This document shows, one piece after another, positions 54,630-62,395 of a DNA stretch of 64,000 nt (position 1 is its first letter; each line of letters opens with the position of its first letter). Source of the stretch: Paenibacillus sp. Soil750 (GTDB taxonomy: Bacteria > Bacillota > Bacilli > Paenibacillales > NBRC-103111); NCBI RefSeq assembly GCF_001428045.1, contig NZ_LMSD01000041.1, positions 65,847 through 129,846 on the forward strand, given 5' to 3'. The translations under genes were made by a program, and so were the position numbers. Under the pieces are notes generated by a model. That model was not told where the DNA came from. It ran no database searches and worked only from the letters and a program-made list of their open reading frames with translations.

Positions 54630-54736
54630 AGAAATCATTTCCTTTCTCTCGTGAATTCCAGCCTCAGGGTAGGTAGCCCAAGAAGCTGTAGTGATTGTCT
54701 AAACTCTTGGCCGCGTCCGGTGGAGTGAGTAATTCG

Positions 54737-54821
54737 ATTATATTCGAGTTACTTTATTAAAGTAAGAACGCAAAGTATTTGGACGTAATCCAACTAGTTG
54801 GATCCGCTTACTTAAAGTAAG
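54737..54821 (-). promoter_or_regulatory. Promoter with two HxlR-type operators
   Basis: On the minus strand TTACTT and TATAAT (54742-54737) are 17 bp apart. TTACTTT-ATT-AAAGTAA (54749-54765) covers the -35, and CTTACTT-A-AAGTAAG (54807-54821) is a second, perfect copy upstream. A third palindrome, ATCCAACTAGTTGGAT (54788-54803, perfect 16 bp), lies between them. The repeated TTACTT/AAGTAA arms suit an HxlR dimer. Confidence 0.65.
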
Positions 54822-54840
54822 TTAATATTGTTGATCCACG

Positions 54841-54876
54841 ACAAAAAACCGCTAAGTAGTTATCCACTAAGCGGTT
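54841..54876 (-). terminator. Terminator after the HxlR gene
   Basis: AACCGCTTAGTGG and CTACTTAGCGGTT (minus strand) form a strong stem followed by TTTTTT. Confidence 0.85.
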
Positions 54877-54902
54877 GATTTTATGCTGTTCTATTCAGAT
54901 CT

Positions 54903-55268
54903 TCAGTCAGTAGGTTCCTGGGCTTGCATCGTATTACCCCACTTTTGGACCCATTTATCCATTTCCTTCAAAGCCACTTGAAAATCGGTGCCCTTCTCCG
55001 TCAGCGAATACTCAACGTTTACCGGGACAGTAGGATAGACCTTGCGGTGCACGAGTCCGTTTTTTTCCAAGTGTCTGAGAGTGTCGGTGAGGGATTGGGT
55101 CTTGACGATGGATAGGTTCCGCTGAAGCTGATTAAACCTCTGTGGTCCGTTAAGCAGTTCTTCAAGAACAAGGAAGGCCCATTTGGCGCCAAGAATCTGC
55201 AGTACCTCACAGATACTGGAACCGGCTTTCTCCTTGGAGTTGTTGTTATGACTGGCTTGTTCGTCCAT
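54903..55268 (-). CDS. HxlR-family winged-helix regulator
   Basis: Regulator of 121 residues with the family core CEVLQILGAKWAFLVLEELLNGPQRFNQL, Cys20 early in the helix (the redox-sensing position in YodB/HypR), and the wing VYPTVPVNVEYSLTEKG. AGGAGGAG is 7 bp before the ATG. A terminator separates it from the MFS gene that it probably represses through the palindromes between them. Confidence 0.88.
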   Translation of the reverse strand: MDEQASHNNNSKEKAGSSICEVLQILGAKWAFLVLEELLNGPQRFNQLQRNLSIVKTQSLTDTLRHLEKNGLVHRKVYPTVPVNVEYSLTEKGTDFQVALKEMDKWVQKWGNTMQAQEPTD

Positions 55269-55310
55269 CGGAATACTCCTCCTATAACAATCTCCAATTA
55301 TTCTTTTGTA

Positions 55311-55895
55311 TTATCTCTTTTCAACAAATCTCAATAGCGTATTCACTTTGGGAGTCACATATCCCTTGCCTAAAACCATTACACCGGAAAGGATTGTAAG
55401 GTAGCTTGCGATCAATTCCTCCAGATTCCCATCCGCGACTTCCCCTCTTTGTTGTCCTTCCTCAAATAAAGGAAGCAAACGTTTGACGTAGACATCTACC
55501 GGGTACTTTTGAATCAGCTGGCTGACTTCTTCAGGAACCTCTTCAAAATTCCGTGCCCGATGGAGCAGCATAAAATACGGAGCTCCACTCTCATCGAGCA
55601 TGCCTTGTGTTAGAATTTTAATTTTTTCGATCGGAGATCCCGTCATATGGCTCAAATTGTCCATTTCTTGCATCGAAGCTTCAATTGCTTCGCGGACCAG
55701 GGAGATGAACAGTTCTTCCTTCGTTTTAAAATAATGGTAGAATAACCCATGGCTCACACCTGCTTCGGCGGTTATCATGCTAATTTTCGTGCCTGGAAGG
55801 CCGCGCTGGGCAAAAATTTTGACTGCAGCCGACGTAATCTGCTGTTTGCGTTCTTCGTAAATTTTTTGAAGTTGGTCTTCCTTTAAACGCGGCAT
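55311..55895 (-). CDS. TetR-family regulator
   Basis: Repressor of 194 residues. N-terminal HTH: ITSAAVKIFAQRGLPGTKISMITAEAGVSHGLFYHYFKTKEELF, with the ligand-binding helices behind. It lies 4 bp after the hydrolase gene and has GAAGGAG upstream, so the two form an operon, autoregulated through the repeat at 56786-56804. Confidence 0.88.
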   Translation of the reverse strand: MPRLKEDQLQKIYEERKQQITSAAVKIFAQRGLPGTKISMITAEAGVSHGLFYHYFKTKEELFISLVREAIEASMQEMDNLSHMTGSPIEKIKILTQGMLDESGAPYFMLLHRARNFEEVPEEVSQLIQKYPVDVYVKRLLPLFEEGQQRGEVADGNLEELIASYLTILSGVMVLGKGYVTPKVNTLLRFVEKR

Positions 55896-55899
55896 ATAT

Positions 55900-56766
55900 T
55901 CAATCTCCTTCGGAAATAAGAAAAAAGTTGGTAAGCAGGTTCACTATCTGGTCAGGCCCGCCGTCATTCTCTGGACCAAAATGGTCCAGTTTGTTCACGG
56001 TTTCCAATGTCGACAGTGCAATCGTTCGGTTTAATTCCTTCATCATTTCTTTCGTAGAGTCTGAGCTCTTGCCCCCTTGAATCAACAACATATCAGCATG
56101 GATACTGTTGTAATTCAGATAAGAAGAAGAGAGCCGCTGCACCTCACGGTGCTCATGTAAATTTTGTGGAAGTAATTGGGCGGTTTTACTCCAATGGTTT
56201 CCGCGTACCATGAGCCTCAAGATGAGTTTTGCATACCAATAGGGGAGCCGCGTTAAAGGGGTATGACCCATCCCTCTTACGAAATGTGCAAATGCCCCAA
56301 GTTGATCATTCTTGAGCATCGCTTGCTCGTAACGCAGCATCCAAGCGTCGTCCATCGGATTAATCAGCACGCCAGGTTCATACAAAGCTACTTTGGTGAT
56401 TGAAGCGTCCATTCTAGCCAGCTCTAGAGAGACAAGCCCACCATAACTATGTCCAATCAAATAATCGGCGCCTGTCGCGTCCCGGATGGCTTGAACATCT
56501 TCACATTCTTTATTCATAGCATACTCTAGACCCTGAGGACCACTCAAGCCCCGGCCTCTCCGATCCATGAGGTGAACGGTAAAAGAGTGAGAGAGAGCAA
56601 TGGCTAAACGAGTATAATCATTCGAATCCCTTAATGCAGCATGAACAAGTATGATCCCAGGACCTTTGCCGATCGATTTGTATCCAATCCGTGTTCGGTC
56701 ACTCGACAGGATCTCGCACTGCTGAAACAAGCTTCGTTTATTTGAAAAATCTTTTGAGGTTGGCAT
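55900..56766 (-). CDS. Alpha/beta hydrolase
   Basis: Hydrolase of 288 residues with oxyanion-hole region LVHAALRDS, nucleophile elbow GHSYGG (Ser107) and the likely catalytic His in LDHFGPEND near residue 265; the acid is probably in the region after strand 6 (around LLIQGGKSSDS). No signal peptide. AAAGGAGGT precedes the ATG. It is paired with a TetR repressor, which suggests that it clears the compound the repressor senses. Confidence 0.85.
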   Translation of the reverse strand: MPTSKDFSNKRSLFQQCEILSSDRTRIGYKSIGKGPGIILVHAALRDSNDYTRLAIALSHSFTVHLMDRRGRGLSGPQGLEYAMNKECEDVQAIRDATGADYLIGHSYGGLVSLELARMDASITKVALYEPGVLINPMDDAWMLRYEQAMLKNDQLGAFAHFVRGMGHTPLTRLPYWYAKLILRLMVRGNHWSKTAQLLPQNLHEHREVQRLSSSYLNYNSIHADMLLIQGGKSSDSTKEMMKELNRTIALSTLETVNKLDHFGPENDGGPDQIVNLLTNFFLISEGD

Positions 56767-56785
56767 ATTTGATGACCTCCTTTTG

Positions 56786-56804
56786 ATTGACTGTGTCAGT
56801 CAAT
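56786..56804. promoter_or_regulatory. TetR operator upstream of the hydrolase operon
   Basis: ATTGACTG-TGT-CAGTCAAT is a perfect 8-bp inverted repeat with a 3-bp spacer, 20 bp before the start codon. A second dyad, GCCATTG-TCTGT-CAATGGC, lies at 56823-56841. Confidence 0.7.
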
Positions 56805-56950
56805 TAAAATATATTACATGAAGCCATTGTCTGTCAATGGCATCTTTAGAGGAGGACATGCGTTAGGTCTCTTTTATTTCTAAAGCACAGTCTTAAGGGA
56901 GCATGCGAGATGTTACGGAGGATTGACTTATGCAATAGCTTGATATAAGA

Positions 56951-56972
56951 TTAGAACGATCATTCGATCTAA
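56951..56972. promoter_or_regulatory. Operator-like dyad before the second TetR gene
   Basis: TTAGAACGATCATTCGATCTAA is an imperfect palindrome with perfect TTAGA/TCTAA ends. Its GAACG/CATTC core resembles the palindromes before the SDR gene at 57.6-57.7 kb. Confidence 0.5.
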
Positions 56973-56994
56973 TGTGAACGGAAGGAGGCAGAAC

Positions 56995-57591
56995 ATGTTC
57001 GAACGATACAACAAAGTTCAGAAGGCGGTCTTGGAGACAACGTTGCATCTGATCATCGACCGGGAGTTGCAGGCCACATCGATGTCATTGATTGCCAAGG
57101 ATTCTGGTGTCTCAACAGGAAACATCTATCATTACTTCAGCAGCAAGGAAGACATCATTAATGAGCTTTACAAGGCTATCGTCTTGTTCAACGGTGAGTT
57201 CGTAACTAAAGACCTGAACCAGGCAGATTCCGTAAAGGAACGGTTCCATCTGGCTTGGAGAAATGTATTCGAGCTAGGTAGGAAGTATCCGAAAGGTTTT
57301 CGATTCATTGAGCAGTACTCGTTCTCACCGTATATTTATGAGCAGACCAAGGAGGAAGCCATCAATGGTGGATGGTGCGGGCCGCTTGAGAAGCTATATC
57401 AGCAGGCAGTCAATGAAGGTATGTTCGTCGCGCTAGAGCCGCGCATGATGGTTCAGATGCATTACGGTTCCATCGTTTATCTTCTGAAGTTATATCAGCG
57501 AGATTCTCAGAACCTTACAGAAGAAGTCGTCGATCAAGCCATTCTCGCCTGCTGGAACGCGGTGAGCAAAGAAAAAGGTTCGAACAGTTAA
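56995..57591 (+). CDS. TetR-family regulator
   Basis: Repressor of 198 residues with HTH QATSMSLIAKDSGVSTGNIYHYFSSKEDIINELY and a C-terminal domain of the TetR_C-like type. GAAGGAGG 6 bp before ATG 56995 decides the start; the longer frame from 56974 is rejected. It is followed on the same strand by the SDR gene, whose upstream palindromes it probably binds. Confidence 0.88.
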   Translation: MFERYNKVQKAVLETTLHLIIDRELQATSMSLIAKDSGVSTGNIYHYFSSKEDIINELYKAIVLFNGEFVTKDLNQADSVKERFHLAWRNVFELGRKYPKGFRFIEQYSFSPYIYEQTKEEAINGGWCGPLEKLYQQAVNEGMFVALEPRMMVQMHYGSIVYLLKLYQRDSQNLTEEVVDQAILACWNAVSKEKGSNS

Positions 57592-57620
57592 GTTCAGCCT
57601 ACTTCTTTTATCACTTATAG

Positions 57621-57710
57621 ATTGAACGTTCGATAGAATGATTATTGTTGCAAATCGCATGGTTTAATAAAGTAAAAAGTACTTTACACGTTATAGAATG
57701 AACGTTCATT
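57621..57710 (+). promoter_or_regulatory. Two GAACGTTC palindromes before the SDR gene
   Basis: ATTGAACGTTCGAT at 57621-57634 (one mismatch) and AATGAACGTTCATT at 57697-57710 (perfect 14 bp) share the core TGAACGTTC. They lie in the 155-bp gap between the TetR gene and the SDR gene. Confidence 0.65.
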
Positions 57711-57746
57711 TTACAAGAACGAAAAATGAGTATCGGAGGAATTACT

Positions 57747-58568
57747 ATGCCAACAAAAACAATTTTTATTACGGGAACTAGCACGGGGCTAGGCAAGCTG
57801 ACGGCAATTCATTTTGCGAACCTCGGCTGGAATGTCGCCGCGACGATGCGCACCCCGGAAAATGAGACGGAGCTGATTGCATACGAGAATGTGAAGCTTT
57901 TCAAACTGGACGTTACGAACCTGGCGGAAGTCCATTCTGCCGTCGATGATGCGATTGCGGCCTTTGGGAAAATCGACGTCGTCGTCAACAACGCAGGAAT
58001 GGGTGTCTATGGGGCACTGGAATTGGCGTTGGAAGAGACGATCGATTGGCAATATGACGTGAACGTTCGTGGACCAATCAATGTCATTCGAAAATTTGTA
58101 CCGCATTTCCGAGCCGTAGGTGGAGGCATGTTTATCAATATTAGTTCTTTCATGGGTTTCACAACGGCGGTTCCACTTGGCTCCTTGTATAACATGTCTA
58201 AATTTGCACTGGAAGGCTTGACGGAAGGGCTGTATTACGAGCTTAAACCATTAAATATCGAGCTTCGACTCATCGAGCAAGGCGGCTCTACGGGCAACAA
58301 TTTTAAGAATAACATCCGATGGAACAAAGACGAGAGTATCACGGCTTATGACGACCTAATGAATAAAATTACCACGTTGATGGATAATAGGGATAGCAGC
58401 AATTTGGATGATCCGCAAATCATCGTCGATGCCATCGCGGCTCAAGCCATCGGAGAAAGCAAACAATTCCGGACGGTCATTGGTGAGGCAGGTAATAACT
58501 TGTTGGCGCTGCGGAAGTCGCTTCCTATTGAGGAATACTTGGAAACGATGTTGCAAAACTATAAATAA
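57747..58568 (+). CDS. Short-chain dehydrogenase/reductase
   Basis: NAD(P)-dependent oxidoreductase of 273 residues: TGTSTGLGK nucleotide motif, NNAGMG, catalytic Ser in INISSF and Tyr/Lys in YNMSKFA. CGGAGG is 7 bp before ATG 57747. A soluble enzyme, unlike the membrane-associated SDR at 42.4 kb. Controlled, by context, by the adjacent TetR protein, a common arrangement for detoxifying reductases. Confidence 0.88.
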   Translation: MPTKTIFITGTSTGLGKLTAIHFANLGWNVAATMRTPENETELIAYENVKLFKLDVTNLAEVHSAVDDAIAAFGKIDVVVNNAGMGVYGALELALEETIDWQYDVNVRGPINVIRKFVPHFRAVGGGMFINISSFMGFTTAVPLGSLYNMSKFALEGLTEGLYYELKPLNIELRLIEQGGSTGNNFKNNIRWNKDESITAYDDLMNKITTLMDNRDSSNLDDPQIIVDAIAAQAIGESKQFRTVIGEAGNNLLALRKSLPIEEYLETMLQNYK

Positions 58569-58580
58569 TATTCGATAAGT

Positions 58581-58613
58581 AGCGGCCGATCCTAGTGGAT
58601 CGGTCGCTTTTTT
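58581..58613 (+). terminator. Terminator after the SDR gene
   Basis: AGCGGCCGATCC / GGATCGGTCGCT with a TAGT loop and six T. Confidence 0.88.
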
Positions 58614-58617
58614 AAGA

Positions 58618-59421
58618 TTAAGCTGCCTCTTTAGGTTTTCTCCAGTACCATAGGGTGCTAAAGATGAGATAGAGCCCCATGACAGCCGCAAGCAGTATAA
58701 GAGTGAATTCCGACATGTTCGCCATGGAATCAAGCCAACCGATTCTTTTCATGACGAACAGACTGAGGTTAAAAACGATCCCAATCAGCAGAATGGACCA
58801 TATAGATGAAAGGCGTACATAGATGGATCCATAAATGAATCCTAACGCTACACCCAGAAGCTGCATCGCGATTCCTCCCGGCTGTAATGCCGCAATAATC
58901 AAAGCGATGACTAGAATTGACCAGAATACGGGAACGTGTTTCCGGGCTTCGTTAAACATAATACCGATGAACAGGATGAGCTCAAGTGCTGTGGTGAGCA
59001 CGGAGGAAAGTATAATGTAAACGAAAGGAACAGAGGCGAAATATTCTTCTGTAAAATCATTGAACGTTGGAAGGTTGTAGGAAAGAAGTAGTTTCATGGA
59101 GGCAGCATTCAATAAAGTGAACGCCAGCCCCATTGTTATCATGTGAATCGAAAAGCTCAGTTTGATTGGCGAAAAGCTGCTAAGACTCCAAAAGTTCACC
59201 GGTGTCTGTTTCAAAATCCGATATTTAATGGCATAAACAATTGCGGAAAGAGCGATCGTAACGACAAGTACCATGAATACCTGGATGGGGATGTTTTTTC
59301 CTTGTCCGAACTGTCCCCATCCTAATAAAGGATCAATAACGACATTGTAGAGGCAGATGACTAAAATGATGACCATCACATAGAGTAAGTAATTTCCCAG
59401 CATCGATACATATCTCTTCAT
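58618..59421 (-). CDS. CPBP (ABI)-family membrane protein with degenerate active site
   Basis: Membrane protein of 267 residues with about seven or eight helices. The layout fits CPBP intramembrane proteases (Rce1 relatives), but the expected EExxFR reads ELILFIG (Glu147 kept, second Glu and Arg lost) and the next motif's His is Gln180 in IAALQPGG. It is therefore probably not a protease. AAAGGACGG precedes the ATG. A duplicated operator-like module lies directly upstream. Confidence 0.65.
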   Translation of the reverse strand: MKRYVSMLGNYLLYVMVIILVICLYNVVIDPLLGWGQFGQGKNIPIQVFMVLVVTIALSAIVYAIKYRILKQTPVNFWSLSSFSPIKLSFSIHMITMGLAFTLLNAASMKLLLSYNLPTFNDFTEEYFASVPFVYIILSSVLTTALELILFIGIMFNEARKHVPVFWSILVIALIIAALQPGGIAMQLLGVALGFIYGSIYVRLSSIWSILLIGIVFNLSLFVMKRIGWLDSMANMSEFTLILLAAVMGLYLIFSTLWYWRKPKEAA

Positions 59422-59451
59422 GAGATTCGCCGTCCTTTCAAATATGGTAAA

Positions 59452-59639
59452 TAACGCTATGCCATAACGCTAATCGGGTTAATAGTGTATTTTCGACGAG
59501 AATAGAATGATGGCATAACGCTATTTCTACTTTTATTTTAAATAAGAGTATGTAGAAGGGCATTAACGCTATGCCATAACGTTATTTGAATATTATCCGA
59601 ACTTTTCCAAAGTATAGGATGATTGCATAACGTTATTTA
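59452..59639. repeat. Two-copy 112-bp-spaced operator module
   Basis: Two 76-bp copies start at 59452 and 59564. Each holds box I (TAACGCTATGCCATAACG) and, 61 bp on, box II (GCATAACGYTATTT); box offsets are the same in both copies. The core ATAACGTTAT is palindromic. The middle of the copies has diverged while the boxes are kept, as expected for selected binding sites. It lies 31 bp upstream of the CPBP-like gene's start. Confidence 0.7.
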
Positions 59640-59805
59640 TAACGTGAAATGAGCATGGTGATGCGCTTCGGATTTCGAGCCCGCTGTATGTGCCATTATT
59701 CTATTTGTATTTACGAGCCTTATTTTAATGAGAGTAATTCAAAAAAATCAAGAAAACTAATAAGAGCTTTTGACGCTCCGGGAATGAATTTATTTCTTTG
59801 AGTTA

Positions 59806-59971
59806 ATGGAAAACAATAGTTCAACCAATACAAGACGAAGTGATTGGGGTGAAAAATTTCTCGAGTTAGCTGCTCGGTTCGATGCTATTGTGGCTCAAAA
59901 TGATAGGGTTAACGGAAAACATGACAGTTGAAGAAATTTATGAACGGGTTTTAAAAAATTCAAAAAGTTGA
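59806..59971 (+). pseudogene. Possible remnant of a small gene, frame-broken
   Basis: An ATG at 59806 opens 41 codons (ENNSSTNTRRSDWGEKF, later LAARFDAIVAQNDRVNGK) and stops at 59931; a second frame from ATG 59921 gives MTVEEIYERVLKNSKS to 59971. The protein-like residue content and the strong terminator just after suggest one short gene with a frame break. No good ribosome site is seen. Family unknown. Confidence 0.35.
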
Positions 59972-59996
59972 GTCCCCTTGTTTAAAGGACCTAATT

Positions 59997-60037
59997 AAAA
60001 CGCCTTCGTTGGAATCACTCCAACAAAGGCGTTTTTT
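59997..60037 (+). terminator. Terminator before the glycosidase gene
   Basis: AACGCCTTCGTTGGA pairs with TCCAACAAAGGCGTT (one mismatch), followed by TTTT. It can also work on the minus strand, whose side carries TTTT too. Confidence 0.85.
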
Positions 60038-60135
60038 CTATCCATCCCTGCAGAAAATGACAACGAAATAACAGTTGATGATTACTTTATGCTTGTTTAG
60101 TCGGTCTCTTCGGCTCTGAAACTAAGAACCAACAG

Positions 60136-60154
60136 AATGAATATCGACGGAAAC
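60136..60154 (+). promoter_or_regulatory. 19-bp motif, copy 1, before the glycosidase gene
   Basis: AATGAATATCGACGGAAAC occurs here and, identical, at 62320-62338 before the next importer gene. It lies 69 bp before the start codon in this copy and 57 bp in the other. Confidence 0.55.
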
Positions 60155-60223
60155 GGCGTACGCTCTTTAAGATGAGGATGTCGATGCACGACGGACTGCA
60201 CATGGAAAAGGATAGGTGAAACC

Positions 60224-62242
60224 ATGAATTATCATTTGAATGACTTTGCATTTGATTTGCGAGCTAGTGTGGCTCCAGCTAATCACTTATGGGTATGTAG
60301 CGGATATAGTACTGTTGCTCCAATAGCAGGTACGGTGACTGGCGTCAGCGGTTTATTCTCTCCGCCGTTTGGCGCACAAGATATGGAAGTACTGCTTGAT
60401 TTCATGGTAGACGGACATCGTATTAGCGATACAGGTAACAAGGGGAAAGGGGATTGCGGTCTATTGTATTCAGGTGCCGAATGGCGGCCGGACCGAATCG
60501 AACGGACAGGAACGTACCACTACTTCGTGGAAGAACGCCTGATTTCACTCTCCATGCGAAGCTCACTTGTTCCGCTTGCGGATCGTGCTGGATTTGTCCT
60601 AACGGTAAGAGTTATTAACCGGACAGACCGCAGTATCCAGCTAGACATCCTTCCGAGAGTTACGCCAGGACGTCCCGGCATCCAATCCCTGAACGATTGG
60701 GATTTCGGCCATCCTTCTATGGGCGCGGAGGTGCACGAAGTCGAAGCGGGCATATGGGAGAACGATGATGTAAGGGTTATTTTTTTACAAGAGGCAAGGG
60801 AACCTGTGCTTATTGTACCTGGGCAAGAGGCGGTGTACCGTTTGGCTATCCTGCTGACGAAGGCTCAAGAATCCGTATGCTTGGATGAAAATTTAGCGGC
60901 ATGTGAACGGCATGCATATGAGGTCTGGGAGGACCGGATTCAGCGTTACTGCGGGTCAATCCCCAAGTTGACCAGCGACATTCCCGGTCTTGAAGATTAC
61001 TACAGACGTTCGCTTGTCAGCGGTCTGATCTGTCTATGGGAGCATCCTGAATTTGCAATGCAGCCTTTCCCAGTTGTAGCAGGGATGGAAGGCGCCGGAA
61101 TTTGCTGTTATCCGTGGGATACCGGAGGTTATGCAGCTCGGATGCTAGGACTGATGATGGGCAGTGATAAAGTGATCGAGCTGGCGCACATGATGGCGCA
61201 AAGCGGTATTGAGCGGCATTCGAGATTCGCTCCTAGCGGTCTAGGGAAGGATGTTCCGTATTCGTACAGCCTATGGTCCTTCTTCAATTTGGTCTGGTGC
61301 AATGTAACACAGTATGGTGAAGGTTTGGAACTCTATGATTTGATGAAAAATTTGCTGCTTCACGATGAAGAACGGCTGCCGGCCTGGGGCGAATTGCTGG
61401 ATTACGGCAAGCAGCATAATCTGCTCGAAATGAGGAGCGCCGCTCATGAGCATGTCGTATCCAGCCCCAACGCCGAAAGAGCATGGTGTTATGATCGTTT
61501 GGCCGACATGGCAGAACGTCTTGGACATGCCGAATCCGAAACATGGCGAGACAAAGCCAGCCGTATCCGTGCGGCGATTCGGGATCACTTATGGGATCCA
61601 GAAAACGGATGGTTTCTTTGCAGGTACCCTAACGGGCATGTAGAGCGGGTGTACACGATTCAAGCATTCGATACATTAAGAATGGGTGTTTGCAATGCGG
61701 ATATGACCAAGGCTTTACTGACGCATTTGAATGACGGAGCTTTTCTTGGGCCTTACGGTGTAAGCAGTATATCTGCCGAAGATACGCTGCATTATGAATT
61801 GAATGACCCCGACTGGTCTGGCGGAGGCAGCTATACCGGTGAGAGCCCGACACTCGCGCTTACGTTGTGGGAACAGGGTCAGCCCGCGTTAGCTTGGGAT
61901 GTCCTGAAGCGATTGTTCTGGATGGGCAAACATTTGCCTTATTTCCCACAGGAGCACTATAGCGACCGACCTGCCGTTCCGAGCCATAAGCGGGGTAACA
62001 TCATAGCTGGCCTTACTGGCACGGAAGCACTGGTGTTTGGCATGGCGGGCATCAAACCGAAGTTGGATGGAACGTTAGAAATATGTCCGCAGCCACCGCA
62101 TGAAGGAAGTGTCTCGATTTCTGGGTATCGTTATCGCGACCAACAGATTGACGTCCACATGAAGCCGAACCATTGCACAATTGTACGTAATGGAGAGCCC
62201 GTATATAGTGGAACTCCTTGCGCCTATATCCTATTCAGCTAA
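60224..62242 (+). CDS. Six-hairpin (alpha/alpha)6 glycosidase, GH63/MGH1-like
   Basis: Cytoplasmic glycosidase of 672 residues. An N-terminal beta-sandwich (about 1-230) precedes an (alpha/alpha)6 barrel (about 245-620). Candidate catalytic acids are Asp299 in PWDTGGY and Glu540 in YTGESPTL, at the places where GH63, GH37 and related clan members hold theirs. No signal peptide. The ribosome site is AAAGGATAGGTG. It precedes an LplB/LplC importer and probably cleaves the sugar that importer brings in. Family assignment within the clan is uncertain. Confidence 0.7.
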   Translation: MNYHLNDFAFDLRASVAPANHLWVCSGYSTVAPIAGTVTGVSGLFSPPFGAQDMEVLLDFMVDGHRISDTGNKGKGDCGLLYSGAEWRPDRIERTGTYHYFVEERLISLSMRSSLVPLADRAGFVLTVRVINRTDRSIQLDILPRVTPGRPGIQSLNDWDFGHPSMGAEVHEVEAGIWENDDVRVIFLQEAREPVLIVPGQEAVYRLAILLTKAQESVCLDENLAACERHAYEVWEDRIQRYCGSIPKLTSDIPGLEDYYRRSLVSGLICLWEHPEFAMQPFPVVAGMEGAGICCYPWDTGGYAARMLGLMMGSDKVIELAHMMAQSGIERHSRFAPSGLGKDVPYSYSLWSFFNLVWCNVTQYGEGLELYDLMKNLLLHDEERLPAWGELLDYGKQHNLLEMRSAAHEHVVSSPNAERAWCYDRLADMAERLGHAESETWRDKASRIRAAIRDHLWDPENGWFLCRYPNGHVERVYTIQAFDTLRMGVCNADMTKALLTHLNDGAFLGPYGVSSISAEDTLHYELNDPDWSGGGSYTGESPTLALTLWEQGQPALAWDVLKRLFWMGKHLPYFPQEHYSDRPAVPSHKRGNIIAGLTGTEALVFGMAGIKPKLDGTLEICPQPPHEGSVSISGYRYRDQQIDVHMKPNHCTIVRNGEPVYSGTPCAYILFS

Positions 62243-62319
62243 CCAACCAAAGGATAGCAGATGACAATGGCACGGAAGAAAATGATTATAAAATGATTAT
62301 TTGTTGGAACAAGCAACGA

Positions 62320-62338
62320 AATGAATATCGACGGAAAC
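62320..62338 (+). promoter_or_regulatory. 19-bp motif, copy 2, before the importer genes
   Basis: Exact copy of the word at 60136-60154. The 153-bp gap that contains it holds no other clear signal. Confidence 0.55.
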
Positions 62339-62395
62339 AACATGTGGCAATTAACATGAAGGCAGTGAACGATTGTTGGAGGATGTGACTGACCT

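Larger units (their letters stand above)
59640..60223 (+). other. Gene-poor 0.58-kb stretch
   Basis: Apart from the possible gene remnant at 59806-59971, the terminator at 59997-60037 and the motif at 60136-60154, nothing can be supported here. The first 150 bp are A/T-rich with no repeats or frames. Confidence 0.5.
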
